A stretch of DNA of 64,000 bases from Rhodoglobus vestalii. Lineage in GTDB: Bacteria; Actinomycetota; Actinomycetes; Actinomycetales; Microbacteriaceae. Below are positions 7,963-17,912 of the stretch, piece after piece; within the stretch, counting starts at the first letter, position 1; the number at the start of each line of letters is the position of its first letter. A program made the position numbers and the translations under genes. The notes below the pieces were generated by a model. It saw only the letters and a program-made list of their open reading frames with translations, was not told where the DNA came from and ran no database searches. The stretch is taken from positions 310,001-374,000 of the forward strand of contig NZ_VFRA01000001.1 in the NCBI RefSeq assembly GCF_006788895.1, read 5' to 3'.

Positions 7963-8928
7963 ATGGCATTACATTCCCAGCACACACACCGCGCTCTCGT
8001 TGCCGCGGCCATCCTTGCAACCAGTGCACTCTTCACTGCAGGGTGCAGTCCTGCATCCGATTCCGGAGAATCAGCAGATGCGACAGATACGGCCGTTGAG
8101 GTCGCCGGTGTCGCGATCACGGTGGACAATGCTGCACGGGCGGCCCTGCCGCAGAAATACAGTGACGCCGGTTCCGTGAAGGTGGCCACCGATGTGCCCT
8201 ACGCACCGTTCGAGATGTTCGAGAGCGAAGGATCCGACGTCATCACCGGGGTGGACTACGACCTCGGCCAAGCAATTGGCGCCAAGCTCGGCATCGACTT
8301 CGACTTCGAGCAGCAGAAGTTCGACGGCATTATTCCGGCATTGCAAGCAGGAAAAGTTCAGGTCGCGATCTCCGCCATGACCTCGAGCGTCGACCGGATG
8401 GACGTACTCACGTTTGTTGACTACTCCGCCTCCGGAACCGGAATTCTCGTAGAGAAAGGGAACCCCGCTGGCATTGAAACCTATCTAGACCTCTGCGGAC
8501 AAAAGCTCGCTGTTCAGTCCGGTGCTAGTCAGATTGATCTGGTCGCCGTGTGGCAAGACGAATGCTCCTCCGCAGGAAAGGGTGCGATCGCGCTCTCGGA
8601 GTACCCCAAGGACTCTGATGCCCAACTGGCGATTACCAGCGGAAAAGTCATCGCGAGCGTGCTGACCAAGCCATCAGCCGGTTTCGTCGCCAAGACCGCC
8701 AACGACGGCAACACGTTCGAGGTCATCGATGACCCGGCAGCACCGACCGGCTACGACTCCACCCTCAACGGAATCGGTGTACTGAACGCCGACGCAGCCC
8801 TCGCCGACGCCATCCAACTTGCGTTGCAGTCCCTGATGGATGACGGCACCTACATGACCATCCTGGAGGCTTACGGGGTTGAAGGCATCGCGATCGAGGC
8901 GGCAACCATCAACGCCGCCAAGTCCTAG
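7963..8928 (+). CDS. polar amino acid ABC transporter, substrate-binding lipoprotein
   Basis: ATG at 7963 with AAAGGAAGG directly upstream; longer readings lack a ribosome site. The 321-residue product starts with a lipoprotein signal ending in LFTAGC, so Cys is lipidated at about residue 30. The mature part is a family 3 solute-binding protein: KVATDVPYAPFEMF, GVDYDLGQAIGAKLG, FDGIIPALQAGKVQVAISAM, and the tail with LQSLMDDGTYMTILEAYGV. These proteins bind amino acids or small amino acid derivatives outside the membrane. It is the first gene of a run with permease and ATPase. Confidence 0.9.
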   Translation: MALHSQHTHRALVAAAILATSALFTAGCSPASDSGESADATDTAVEVAGVAITVDNAARAALPQKYSDAGSVKVATDVPYAPFEMFESEGSDVITGVDYDLGQAIGAKLGIDFDFEQQKFDGIIPALQAGKVQVAISAMTSSVDRMDVLTFVDYSASGTGILVEKGNPAGIETYLDLCGQKLAVQSGASQIDLVAVWQDECSSAGKGAIALSEYPKDSDAQLAITSGKVIASVLTKPSAGFVAKTANDGNTFEVIDDPAAPTGYDSTLNGIGVLNADAALADAIQLALQSLMDDGTYMTILEAYGVEGIAIEAATINAAKS

Positions 8929-8958
8929 GAATTCAATCCACTCTCATTGGAAGTGACC

Positions 8959-9909
8959 ATGACTGCAACGCAGCAGCCCGTCGCAACACCGTCCGCGGGA
9001 ACACGTCTCGCGGGCAGGTCGCGCCCAGCCCCCGTCCAAGCCGTTCCCCTGCGGCATCCGGGCCGCTGGTTCGCGGCCATCATTGTCGCGCTGTTCACGA
9101 CGAGTCTGCTCTTGTCGATTGCGCAGAACCCGAACCTCGACTGGCCGACCGTCGGTGAGTACCTTTTCGCACCGCTCACACTGAGCGGTCTCGCCACCAC
9201 TCTCTACCTGACGGTGGCCGCTATGGTGATCGGCCTGAGCGGCGGCATCGTTGTCGCCGTGATGCGGCTGTCACCGAACCCGGTGCTGCGGGTCGTCAGC
9301 GGGCTCTTTGTCTGGGTATTCCGGGGAACACCGGTGCTTTTGCAACTGATTTTCTGGGGCTTTATCGGAGCCTTTGTTCCTAAGCTCGTGATCGGCATCC
9401 CGTTCACGAGTATCGAGTTCTGGTCCGTGTCGACGTCAGACATCATCCCCGCAACCGTGGCCGCGCTCCTTGCCCTCGGACTCAATGAGATGGCGTATGC
9501 CTCGGAGATCGTACGCGCCGGCATCCAGTCTGTAGACCTGGGTCAAACAGAAGCTGCGCACTCGCTGGGTATGTCGCCGGGCAAGACTCTGCGGCGCATT
9601 GTGCTCCCGCAGGCGATGCGAGTAATCGTTCCTCCCATGGGCAACGAGGTCATCACCATGCTCAAGACCACCGCGCTCGTCTCGGTTATCGCCGGGCATG
9701 ACCTGATGTCTAATCTGCAAGCGGCATACGCCCAGAACTACAAAATCATCCCATTACTGGTCGTGGCTGCGATCTGGTACCTCGTGCTCACGAGCGTTCT
9801 CAATGTTCCGCAAATGTGGCTTGAGCGACGATACGGCCGAGGCGTTGCTGGGGCCCGTGTCGGCGCGGTCGGATGGTTGCTGCGGCTCCGGAAGAAGGAA
9901 TCCCAATGA
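8959..9909 (+). CDS. polar amino acid ABC transporter, permease
   Basis: A 316-residue His/Glu/Gln/Arg/opine-type permease. TM helices begin near residue 35; [20 protein letters not shown] is the conserved start of the permease domain and [20 protein letters not shown] is the EAA loop that docks the ATPase. The ATG at 8959 with GGAAGTG upstream is preferred over an earlier TTG. It starts 30 bases after the binding protein and its TGA overlaps the ATG of the ATPase gene. Only one permease gene is present, so a homodimer is expected. Confidence 0.92.
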   Translation: MTATQQPVATPSAGTRLAGRSRPAPVQAVPLRHPGRWFAAIIVALFTTSLLLSIAQNPNLDWPTVGEYLFAPLTLSGLATTLYLTVAAMVIGLSGGIVVAVMRLSPNPVLRVVSGLFVWVFRGTPVLLQLIFWGFIGAFVPKLVIGIPFTSIEFWSVSTSDIIPATVAALLALGLNEMAYASEIVRAGIQSVDLGQTEAAHSLGMSPGKTLRRIVLPQAMRVIVPPMGNEVITMLKTTALVSVIAGHDLMSNLQAAYAQNYKIIPLLVVAAIWYLVLTSVLNVPQMWLERRYGRGVAGARVGAVGWLLRLRKKESQ

Positions 9910-10670
9910 CGAAACTTATGGTCGAAGCGGTCGACGTACACAAGCGCTTCGGATCGCTCGAAGTGCTGAAAGGCATCAACCTCACCGTTGAGCAGGGCCA
10001 GGTAGCGTGCCTTCTCGGCCCGAGCGGATCAGGCAAATCGACCTTCCTCCGGTGCATCAATCACCTAGAGAAGATCGAAGCCGGAACGATCCGGGTTGCT
10101 GGTGACACGGTCGGCTACGCCGAGCGCGGCGGTCGCCTGCACGAGCTCCGCGAAACCGAGGTCGCAGCGCAGCGACGACGCGTTGGCATGGTGTTCCAAC
10201 GCTTCAACCTGTTTCCTCACATGACCGCTCTCGAGAATGTCGCCGAGGCGCCGGTGCAGGTGCTGGGCCGATCAAAGTCCGACACCCGCCGTCGCGCGCT
10301 TGAGCTGCTCGACGAGGTCGGCCTCTCGAACAAGGCCGATGTGTACCCTTCCGCTCTGTCCGGTGGTCAGCAGCAGCGTGTGGCAATAGCTCGGGCGCTG
10401 GCGATGGAACCGGAGTTGATGCTGTTCGATGAACCAACGTCGGCATTGGATCCGGAACTCGTCGGCGAAGTTCTCGACGTCATGCGTCGGCTGGCCGAAT
10501 CCGGGATGACGATGATCGTCGTCACTCACGAGATTGGTTTCGCCCGTGAGGTGGGCGACGTCGCCGTGTTCATGGACGACGGCGTCATCGTCGAGACTGG
10601 TGACCCTCAAGAGGTCCTCGTCGATCCGAGTGAAGAGCGCACTCAATCCTTCCTCTCCAAGGTGCTCTAG
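9906..10670 (+). CDS. polar amino acid ABC transporter, ATP-binding protein
   Basis: A 254-residue ATPase: Walker [13 protein letters not shown]-loop [13 protein letters not shown], signature [16 protein letters not shown], Walker [13 protein letters not shown] and switch His in VVTHE. This is the GlnQ/HisP-like class. The ATG overlaps the permease stop as ATGA, and the next gene starts two bases after its stop, so the cluster is translated from one message. Confidence 0.95.
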   Translation: MTKLMVEAVDVHKRFGSLEVLKGINLTVEQGQVACLLGPSGSGKSTFLRCINHLEKIEAGTIRVAGDTVGYAERGGRLHELRETEVAAQRRRVGMVFQRFNLFPHMTALENVAEAPVQVLGRSKSDTRRRALELLDEVGLSNKADVYPSALSGGQQQRVAIARALAMEPELMLFDEPTSALDPELVGEVLDVMRRLAESGMTMIVVTHEIGFAREVGDVAVFMDDGVIVETGDPQEVLVDPSEERTQSFLSKVL

Positions 10671-10672
10671 CG

Positions 10673-11887
10673 ATGACGGAATCCATTATCACCGTGCCGA
10701 CCACCGAGATTCTTCTCGGATATGCGCGCGGACTCAACGACGCGTTTCGTCAGGACCTTGCCGACCTTGTCGCGATCGACTCCGGCTCGGACGATGCCGA
10801 AGGCGTCAGAGCCGTGGCGGATTGGTGCACCGAGCGACTCGCCCTGCAGGGCTTTTCCGTGTCTGCCCACAAGACGGAGACGGTGGGTGGACAGTCTTTC
10901 GGACCCGTAATCATCGCTCGACGCCTCGGCACCGGCACGACTCGCGTTCTCCTGTTTGCCCACATGGACACTGTGTTCGACCGCGGAGATTCCGCCCGAC
11001 GCCCTTATATAGAGGAAGCCGGACGGGCGTACGGGCCGGGCGTCAGCGATGACAAGGGCGGTATCGCCGCAGCATTCGCCGTCGCTCGTGTGCTCGCAGA
11101 CTCCGGTTGGGACGGCTATGGGGAACTCATCATTGCGCTCACCCCCGATGAGGAGGTTGGCTCACCCGCCAGCCGTGAGATTTTAGCAGAGCTCGCCTCG
11201 ACAAGTGATGTGGCGTTTTGCATGGAATGTGCTCGCGAAAACGGGGATATTGTCGGCTCACGTAAAGGGGTTGCCGACGTCCATATCGATGTGCAGGGCC
11301 GCACTGCCCACTCGGGCGTGGAGCCAGAACGAGGAGTGAACGCGGCCGTAGAAGCGGCCCACCTTCTACTCGAACTGCAGGCCCTCTCGGGGTCGGCTCC
11401 TGGTCTCTCGGTGAACGTTGGCACCATCGCCGCGGGGAACAAGGTAAACATCGTCCCCGGCTCGGCGCAATTGAGGGTCGAAGTTCGCGCCGTGCGCATC
11501 ACAGACCTGATCGGGGCGCTCGATGCCATCGATGAGCGCGCGGACAGACCGCACGTGCCGGGCGCAGTAATCACCACGAAACGGCTGGATGTCTGTCCAC
11601 CGCTCGAGATCGACTCGACGCGTGATCTCGCACGCATCGCGACAAGACTGGCGGTCGACCTAGGGCTCGATCTTCAGGTGGCGGCGACCGGTGGAGTATC
11701 CGATGCGAACTTCGTCGCGGCGTCGGGGGTGTCCACTCTCGACGGTCTGGGGCCCATCGGAGGAGGAGATCACACCGAAGATGAGTGGATCGACTTGACC
11801 ACGGTCCCCCAGCGCGTCGCCCTGCTGTCGGCGCTCATTGTCGAGGTCTCGCGCTACGATGATGAGAGTTGGAGAGGGGCACGATGA
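10673..11887 (+). CDS. M20-family metallopeptidase (carboxypeptidase G2-like)
   Basis: A 404-residue cytoplasmic zinc enzyme. FAHMDTVF carries the first metal His and the Asp, GPGVSDDKGG the bridging Asp, TPDEEVGSP the catalytic Glu pair, and GGGDHTEDEW the final metal His; the dimerisation domain (GRTAHSGVEPERGVNAA) lies between. M20 enzymes cut C-terminal or N-acyl amino acids from small peptides. Coupling to an amino acid importer implies that it cleaves an imported dipeptide or N-acylated amino acid. It starts two bases after the ATPase stop and overlaps the regulator gene by four bases. Confidence 0.88.
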   Translation: MTESIITVPTTEILLGYARGLNDAFRQDLADLVAIDSGSDDAEGVRAVADWCTERLALQGFSVSAHKTETVGGQSFGPVIIARRLGTGTTRVLLFAHMDTVFDRGDSARRPYIEEAGRAYGPGVSDDKGGIAAAFAVARVLADSGWDGYGELIIALTPDEEVGSPASREILAELASTSDVAFCMECARENGDIVGSRKGVADVHIDVQGRTAHSGVEPERGVNAAVEAAHLLLELQALSGSAPGLSVNVGTIAAGNKVNIVPGSAQLRVEVRAVRITDLIGALDAIDERADRPHVPGAVITTKRLDVCPPLEIDSTRDLARIATRLAVDLGLDLQVAATGGVSDANFVAASGVSTLDGLGPIGGGDHTEDEWIDLTTVPQRVALLSALIVEVSRYDDESWRGAR

Positions 11888-12762
11888 CGTCAGAAGAACA
11901 CGTATCTGTCACCGAGAAGATCCGCCGCGGGATGGGCGATTGCACCCCGGCTGAGCGCAAAGTCGCCCGTGTTCTCCTCGCCTCCTCTCCGTCGGCAGGG
12001 TTTGAGACTGTCGCCAAACTCGCCGCTCGTGCCGGAGTGAGTGGGCCGACGGTGGTGCGATTTGCCGTTCGATTCGGCTTCACCGGATTCCCGGAGTTTC
12101 AACAGGCGCTGCGGGATGATCTCGACCAGCGTTCAGCGTCACCAATGGCGATCTATGACCGCGACCTATCCACCGCCGGCCCGAGAAGCGCGGAGGGCGC
12201 GAGTGTTCTCGACCGCGCAGCCGAAACCACCTCGCGCGCTATCGCAGGAACCTTCGCGGAGGTCGCTCCTCACGATTTCGAAGCAGGTGTTGCCGCTATC
12301 GCGGGCGCTCGTGGCCAAGTGTGGCTGGCCGGTGGACGGTTTGGCGGTCTCTTCGCACGCTACCTGGCCCAGCATCTCCAGATGCTGCGCGCGGGGGTCA
12401 CTCTCCTTCCCGAGGAGCCCAGCGCGCGGGCGGCGGCGATGACCGGCATCGGTCGCACCGATGTTCTCGTGCTGTTCGACTACCGCCGCTATGAGGAGGG
12501 AACGCGCGCACTAGCGACGCGAGCCGCCAAACGTCACACTCCCGTCGTCTTGTTCACGGACTCGTGGATCTCCCCAATCGCGTTGGATGCGACGGTGGTG
12601 CTAGCAAGCCAGACCGATTCGCCGTCCCCCTTTGACGCGATGAGTCCTGTTCTGGCTCTCGTTGAAGCAGTAATTGCCGGATGTCTCGAATCATTGGGCA
12701 ACCCGGCGGCGGAACGGATGCGCCGAACTGAGGCGACCGCCGAAGAACTGGGTCTCTACTAG
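11884..12762 (+). CDS. RpiR/MurR-family transcriptional regulator
   Basis: A 292-residue protein. Residues 1-78 form the RpiR helix-turn-helix (PAERKVARVLL, VAKLAARAGVSGPTVVRFAVRFGFTGF) and about residues 120-260 form a SIS domain (QVWLAGGRFGGLFARYLAQHL, DVLVLFDYRRY), which binds a phosphosugar or other effector. RpiR proteins beside amino acid transporters and amidohydrolases are common in actinobacteria. It is embedded in the operon (ATGA overlap with the M20 gene), so it is probably autoregulated and acts on the two GAAAC-R-TTT sites upstream. Confidence 0.88.
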   Translation: MTSEEHVSVTEKIRRGMGDCTPAERKVARVLLASSPSAGFETVAKLAARAGVSGPTVVRFAVRFGFTGFPEFQQALRDDLDQRSASPMAIYDRDLSTAGPRSAEGASVLDRAAETTSRAIAGTFAEVAPHDFEAGVAAIAGARGQVWLAGGRFGGLFARYLAQHLQMLRAGVTLLPEEPSARAAAMTGIGRTDVLVLFDYRRYEEGTRALATRAAKRHTPVVLFTDSWISPIALDATVVLASQTDSPSPFDAMSPVLALVEAVIAGCLESLGNPAAERMRRTEATAEELGLY

Positions 12763-12916
12763 CGGCTCACTTCCGAGGCAATGCTTTCGAGCGAAATTCG
12801 TCCGCCGCGGCGATGCCAAGAATCCAAGCACCGTTGGAGGTGTTGGCCTAGATTGGTGGAGCGGGCACCCCAGCGGCCTTCGCACCTCCACCCGTTGCCA
12901 CCGACAGGATCTTACT

Positions 12917-15829
12917 GTGAACGATAGGTCTAGTTCAGTTGATTTCTTGCTGGTTCAAGACCCCCCTCCGGAGATTTCCGAAGAGGATGCCGCGGCTTTC
13001 GCCGACACACTCTTCGGCATCGACGCAACCGCCCGTTCCCTCGGTAGCCATCAGGACCGCAATTTTCTTCTGGAGGGCTCGGGCGAGCGCGCGCTCCTGA
13101 AAATCTCCAACCCCGCCACCACAATGGCTGAGCTTGAAGCACAATCCCGCGCAGCGATCCACCTTGCCGAACGGGAGCCCCGCATCCGGGTGCCGCTCAC
13201 CCGCACCGCACGCGACGGCGGGCGCGCTCAGAAACTCACGGTCGGCGGCCAAACACTGCACGCCCGCGTGCTCGACTTTCTCGACGGCGCACCCCTATCG
13301 GGTGGGCGATACCTGTCCCCCCACGCTGTGCGCGCGATCGGTGCTCTTGCCGCTCGCGTCGCTCTCGCTTTCGCCGACTTCGCTGCTCCCGGCATTGAAC
13401 GCTCCAACCAGTGGGATCTTCGCCGAGCGCCGGAAGTGCTCGACGCGCTTCTGCCGCAGGTCAGCGACGAAGCCCTTCGTGCGCGCCTTCGCGAGGCGAG
13501 CGACGACGCGTGGGCACAGGTGTCGTCGCTGTCAGGGGCGCTTCCGGTCCAAACAATTCATGGCGATCTCACCGACGACAACGTTGTGTCGAACGACACC
13601 ATCACGGGGATCCCCGACGGAATTATCGACTTCGGTGATCTCAACCGCAGCTGGGCTGTCGGCGAGATTGCGATCACGGTCTCCTCTCTTCTGCACCACG
13701 ATGGGGCCACGTTGCCGTCCGTGCTCCGCGCAGCCGCGGCGTACCACGCGATCCGCCCGCTCTCGCTGGCCGAGGCTGAGGCGCTCTGGCCACTTGTCGT
13801 GCTGCGGGGCTCGATACTCGTCGCGAGCGGCCACCACGTGCAAACTACGGATCCCGACAATGAGTACGCGAGCGAGAATTTGCTGCACGAGCTGCGCATC
13901 TTTGAGCAGGCCACCTCAGTGCCGCTGGCGGTGGCGAACGAACTCGTTCGTACCTCCCTTGGACACGAAGTCCAGCAGGCCAGCCTGCCAGCGAGCCCAA
14001 GTCTGATGCCAACGCTGAATCCGAACGACGTGACCGTGCTGGATTTCTCAGCGACGAGCGCTGCGCTCGATAACGGCCGCTGGCTCGAAAATGACGCTGA
14101 AGCGGAGATCGCCGTCGAGGCCCTCCGCGCTGGCGCTTCCGCCGCACTCACTCGCTTCGCAGAACCGCGGCTTACACGGGCGCGCATCCCGATCGACCCG
14201 GAACCGCAAAATACTCCGCTCGGTATCGAGCTGACGCTCGCGAAACCCCACGAACTGATCGCTCCCTGGCCGGGCACTGTCACACTGAACTCTGACGGTA
14301 TCGCGTTTCGCGGCAACGGCGTGCTGCTCAGTCTCGAGCGGGCCGACGCGCTTGTTTCCGATGGCTCAGAGGTGACCACTGGAGCGCCGTTCGCTCGCGT
14401 GCAACACCGGCTTCGAGTGCGGGCTTCGCTCGGCGATGTCGAGGTGCCCTGGCTTGTGGGCCCAGAACTCGCTGCCGCGTGGCGCACGATCGCCTGCGAT
14501 CCAACACCGCTCGTGCTTGGCCACACCCTTCCCAGCACCGATCGCGATTCGGCGGCGCTTATCGTTCGCCGGCGCGGCACTCTCGCCGACGCCCAGGAGT
14601 TCTACTACGACGAGCCGCCAATGATGGTGCGGGGCTGGAAGGAGTACCTCGTTGACACCGATGCCCGGGTGTACCTCGACGTTCTCAACAACGTCACCTC
14701 TCTCGGACACGCCCACCCGCGCCTCGTCAACGCTGTCACCCGGCAGTGGAGCCTCCTCAATACCAACTCCCGCTTCAACTACCCCGAGGTTGTTGATTTT
14801 TCCGAGCGTCTGAGCGCGCTGCTCCCCGATCCTCTCAGCTCAGTCTTTCTCGTCAATAGTGGTTCGGAGGCTGTTGATCTTGCGCTGCGCATTGCCCGGG
14901 CCTGGAAGGGACGCAGCGATGTGCTCGCCGTGCGCGAGGCTTACCACGGCTGGACATACCTTTCGGATGCCGTATCCACCTCGATCGCAGATAACCCCGA
15001 CGCCCTCAGCTCGCGGCCGGATTGGGTGCACGCTGTCGATGCGCCAAACACCTACCGAGGTAAGTACCGCGGTACGGAGTCCACCCGTTACGCCGACGAG
15101 GCGGTGGCCGAGGTCGAGCGTCTGGCCGCGGCCGGGACGCCGGTGGGCGCTTTTATTGCGGAAGCTTTCTACGGCAATGCGGGCGGGGTCGCCCTACCCG
15201 ACGGCTACCTCGATGCTGTCTATAGAGCAGTACGCAAGACTGGCGGGCTCGCAATCGCCGACGAGGTGCAAGTGGGCTACGGTCGGCTGGGCGAGTGGTT
15301 CTGGGGCTTTGAACAACAGGGAGTCGTGCCCGATCTCGTCGCGGTTGCCAAGGCAATGGGCAACGGGCATCCACTCGGCGCGGTGATCACGACCCCTGAA
15401 ATCGCTGCAAACTACCGTTCACAGGGATACTTTTTCTCATCAGCCGGGGGCAGCCCGGTGTCGAGCGTCGTCGGCTTGACCGTGTTGGATGTGATGCGAG
15501 ACGAAAGATTGCAAGAGAACGCAGTCGAGACCGGCAGTTATCTCAAGGAACGCCTCGCAACGCTTGGCACGCGCCACCCCCTGGTCGGAACCGTGCACGG
15601 CAGCGGTTTCTATCTTGGACTCGAATTAGTGCGCGACCGCGTAACGTTGGAGCCCGCTACCGCAGAAACTTACGCTATTTGCGAGCGACTGCGTGAGGTG
15701 GGCGTCATAGTTCAGCCCACGTCGGACTACCAGTGCGTGCTCAAGATCAAGCCACCCATGTGTCTCACTCGTGCGAGTGCCGACGCTTTCGTCGATGCGC
15801 TCGATCGGGTGCTAACCACCGGGTGGTGA
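12917..15829 (+). CDS. APH-like kinase / class III aminotransferase fusion
   Basis: GTG at 12917 begins a 970-residue multidomain protein. Residues about 20-310 are an aminoglycoside phosphotransferase/choline kinase-like domain with IHGDLTDDN at 214-222 and the metal-binding IIDFGD. Residues about 400-560 include a short beta-rich part ([15 protein letters not shown]) resembling the M23-like insert of such fusions. Residues about 570-970 are a class III aminotransferase, with [10 protein letters not shown] and PLP lysine Lys812 in VAKAMGNG. Similar fusions are related to ethanolamine-phosphate or hydroxylysine-phosphate lyases, where the kinase makes the phosphorylated substrate. It follows the RpiR gene after 154 bases and probably completes the catabolic cluster. 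The exact substrate is unknown. Confidence 0.85.
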   Translation: MNDRSSSVDFLLVQDPPPEISEEDAAAFADTLFGIDATARSLGSHQDRNFLLEGSGERALLKISNPATTMAELEAQSRAAIHLAEREPRIRVPLTRTARDGGRAQKLTVGGQTLHARVLDFLDGAPLSGGRYLSPHAVRAIGALAARVALAFADFAAPGIERSNQWDLRRAPEVLDALLPQVSDEALRARLREASDDAWAQVSSLSGALPVQTIHGDLTDDNVVSNDTITGIPDGIIDFGDLNRSWAVGEIAITVSSLLHHDGATLPSVLRAAAAYHAIRPLSLAEAEALWPLVVLRGSILVASGHHVQTTDPDNEYASENLLHELRIFEQATSVPLAVANELVRTSLGHEVQQASLPASPSLMPTLNPNDVTVLDFSATSAALDNGRWLENDAEAEIAVEALRAGASAALTRFAEPRLTRARIPIDPEPQNTPLGIELTLAKPHELIAPWPGTVTLNSDGIAFRGNGVLLSLERADALVSDGSEVTTGAPFARVQHRLRVRASLGDVEVPWLVGPELAAAWRTIACDPTPLVLGHTLPSTDRDSAALIVRRRGTLADAQEFYYDEPPMMVRGWKEYLVDTDARVYLDVLNNVTSLGHAHPRLVNAVTRQWSLLNTNSRFNYPEVVDFSERLSALLPDPLSSVFLVNSGSEAVDLALRIARAWKGRSDVLAVREAYHGWTYLSDAVSTSIADNPDALSSRPDWVHAVDAPNTYRGKYRGTESTRYADEAVAEVERLAAAGTPVGAFIAEAFYGNAGGVALPDGYLDAVYRAVRKTGGLAIADEVQVGYGRLGEWFWGFEQQGVVPDLVAVAKAMGNGHPLGAVITTPEIAANYRSQGYFFSSAGGSPVSSVVGLTVLDVMRDERLQENAVETGSYLKERLATLGTRHPLVGTVHGSGFYLGLELVRDRVTLEPATAETYAICERLREVGVIVQPTSDYQCVLKIKPPMCLTRASADAFVDALDRVLTTGW

Positions 15830-15848
15830 TACCCGAGACTAATGCCGA

Positions 15849-16826
15849 CTACTCTGGCGGCTTCTCCTGAGGCCGGACAGCCTTCGGCTTCTTCTCGCTG
15901 AGCCGGTTGGGTTGCCGCTTTTGGTGCGCCAACTCTCCGCCTCGTCGACCGCCGTGCGGCCGCCCGTGGTCGGCGTATTCTTCTCGGAAGTATCCGAGAC
16001 GCCACTGCCCCATCTCGATCCGGGCCCCGGTTCGCAGAACTCGTTTGCCCGCTTGCTTTTCGGAGACCGGCTGAGAGCCTCCCGCTACTTCACCCAGTGA
16101 ATAGAGGAAGTATTCGTCGTCAGCATCGTGGCGAATTTCGGCATGAAACGGTTCCAGGCCGGGGAGCTGTAGGTCGGCGGATGGAGAAGATCCGATCGTG
16201 GTGGTGCCGGGCAGAAGGTCAAACTCTCGCGGCATTTGGCCGTTCCAGTTCTCGGATCCGATCACAAAGATGAGCCGGGGCCTGCCTGCACCGAATTCGT
16301 AGTGCGTGGTGGTGATCCGCCGGCGAATTGACCGATCGAAGGTCGGTACGGGCGGCCACAGTGTTCCGGGTGGCAGAAGCATCGCCGGTGCCGCATTGGT
16401 TCGAGAACTGCGACGTCGCAGCAGCGGCATCACCGCGTTTCGGCTGCCAAGCGCAATATGTGCCGAACCGGTGAGTAGACGCTGAGTGACGGATGCCTTC
16501 ACCGCACCCAGCCGAACGATCACGCCGTTGGGGCCAGACAGGGAGACGGTCAGCCCACGCTCAGCAAGTGCTGCAGCGATCACGCGGAGATCTTTGAGTT
16601 TGGTGGTTCCGGACTGCACAAAAAGTTCTGGCTTGCTGGAGTTCACCTCGATGTCGAGGCCGCTGGCGGTGATGGTGCCAGTCATTTGTTCCGACTCGAC
16701 TGAGGCGGCGTCTGACGACTCAGGCGAACCCGGCGTCTCAGGCGAACCCGGCGTCTCAGGCGTCTCGCTGATCGGCTGGGCGAGAGAAAACGCCAGATCG
16801 ATGTCGAGTCGAGTGGACGTACTCAT
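15849..16826 (-). CDS. FHA-domain protein (copy 1 of duplicated cassette)
   Basis: A 325-residue protein with three parts: an N-terminal region (TRLDIDLAFS, then SPETPGSPES repeats, then MTGTITASGLDIEV), a middle region (TTKLKDLRVIAAALAERGLT, VTQRLLTGSAHIALGSRNAV), and an FHA domain at about 205-300 with TTTIGSSPSADLQLPGLEPFHAEI, where Ser and His sit at phosphothreonine-binding positions. The tail is basic and charged. A short proline-rich EPGVSGE-type repeat is visible near residues 20-40. Its ATG is two bases after the stop of the small upstream partner. A shortened paralogue lies at 35.3 kb. FHA domains read phosphothreonine, so a Ser/Thr kinase link is likely, but none is encoded nearby. 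Confidence 0.75.
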   Translation of the reverse strand: MSTSTRLDIDLAFSLAQPISETPETPGSPETPGSPESSDAASVESEQMTGTITASGLDIEVNSSKPELFVQSGTTKLKDLRVIAAALAERGLTVSLSGPNGVIVRLGAVKASVTQRLLTGSAHIALGSRNAVMPLLRRRSSRTNAAPAMLLPPGTLWPPVPTFDRSIRRRITTTHYEFGAGRPRLIFVIGSENWNGQMPREFDLLPGTTTIGSSPSADLQLPGLEPFHAEIRHDADDEYFLYSLGEVAGGSQPVSEKQAGKRVLRTGARIEMGQWRLGYFREEYADHGRPHGGRRGGELAHQKRQPNRLSEKKPKAVRPQEKPPE

Positions 16827-16828
16827 CG

Positions 16829-17092
16829 TTACGGGGCGGGCGTTTCGGTGCCGGCACCCTCGCTGGTGGTGATTCTCAGGGTTCCGTTCAGCTTCCAGGT
16901 GGCACGCGGCGCATTGGGGCCAACGTCACGGGGAACTTCGACGGTCATGTCGACAAAGCTGTAGTTGATGACCGCGCTCTTGCCGGTGAGGTATGACCAC
17001 ATCTCTTTGCCGAGATCGGTCCAGTCCTTGATGTTGTGCGGTTCGGGGCCGTCGGCATTCGGAGCGGCGGTGGGGTTCTCGGTATCAGACAT
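16829..17092 (-). CDS. 87-residue partner of the FHA protein (copy 1)
   Basis: ATG at 17092 with AAGGAAG upstream. The sequence MSDTENPTAAPNADGPEPHN leads to IKDWTDLGKEMWSYLTGKSA and VDMTVEVPRDVGPNAPRATW. The last part, a two-strand beta element ending in LNGTLRITTSEG, appears folded. No signal peptide. The stop TAA is two bases from the ATG of the FHA gene, implying translational coupling. It has a close paralogue of exactly the same length at 35967-36230, again just upstream of an FHA-type gene, so the two proteins form a cassette. Family not recognised. Confidence 0.7.
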   Translation of the reverse strand: MSDTENPTAAPNADGPEPHNIKDWTDLGKEMWSYLTGKSAVINYSFVDMTVEVPRDVGPNAPRATWKLNGTLRITTSEGAGTETPAP

Positions 17093-17295
17093 GATTTCTT
17101 CCTTTTCGCTTGCGGCAGGAATCCGGCAGTCATCGTCTTCGAAACCACCCACTGTATGGCTACGTTATCCGAGGCCATCGTGGCGCGGAAGCACCTTTCG
17201 AGAGATCTAGCGGATTCTCAGCGGGGACGGTTGAGGCCAGTGGCCGCGGCATCCCACAGTCCACGAAGAGTCGCGTCATGAGCTGCTTCATCACT

Positions 17296-17868
17296 TCACT
17301 TAGCGGCGCGAGCACTCCCAATCAGGCCGGCTCGAACCAGCAGCACGTAGAGCTGGCAGCCGAGGCAGTAGTCGAACACCGCGTTGAGGAACGCAGCGAC
17401 GAACGCCAGCGCCGCGAAGATGACGAGGGCGTAGGGCACCGCTGCGAGGTGCAGCACGATTCCGAGCCCGGTGACGATTAGGCCGATAGCCTGCGAGAAC
17501 GTCGGCGGCCGAGGGTCTTCACGATGGCTCGGTGCACTCAACACGCGACGCACTGTGTTCTTGAACAGCAAGCCGTACGGGTGACGTTGAATGCCAGCGA
17601 ATGCTCCCCACGCAAAGAGCAGTGCGATCGCACTGAGGAGGATGAAGGCGGGCTGGGTAGCCCGCTCCGCGATCGAGGCGGGCAAAGCCGCAGCACCATC
17701 CAGCCCTAATCCGATCACGGTGAGCAACAGTACTGCAGTGATTCCCGCACCGAAACGGGGACCGCGCGGGTCGATCCCGGTGTGGCCAGGCTTGGCTGCG
17801 AGGGCCGCTTTCGATCGGGTAGGGCGCACTGGCTCAGGGGTAGGCGTCTGATTCACGTTCATCGTCAT
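17296..17868 (-). CDS. DUF4395 membrane protein
   Basis: A 190-residue protein with four predicted membrane helices (about residues 41-65, 70-90, 120-140 and 145-165) and the typical DUF4395 sequence GIDPRGPRFGAGITAVLLL, TFSQAIGLIVTGLG and FNAVFDYCLGCQLYVLL. The CLGC pair near the C-terminal helix is characteristic and suggests a thiol-redox role. DUF4395 genes are usually next to a thioredoxin gene in actinobacteria, as here (44 bases upstream). A ribosome site AGGA precedes the ATG. Confidence 0.85.
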   Translation of the reverse strand: MTMNVNQTPTPEPVRPTRSKAALAAKPGHTGIDPRGPRFGAGITAVLLLTVIGLGLDGAAALPASIAERATQPAFILLSAIALLFAWGAFAGIQRHPYGLLFKNTVRRVLSAPSHREDPRPPTFSQAIGLIVTGLGIVLHLAAVPYALVIFAALAFVAAFLNAVFDYCLGCQLYVLLVRAGLIGSARAAK

Positions 17869-17912
17869 TGTTGTCCTGACAGTTGTTTCGTTCGGTGAGG
17901 AAACTGGGTGCG

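Noticed and set aside
12674..12916. N-terminal extension of the kinase/aminotransferase fusion
   Set aside because: Overlaps the RpiR gene, has no family similarity, and GTG at 12917 starts the conserved part.
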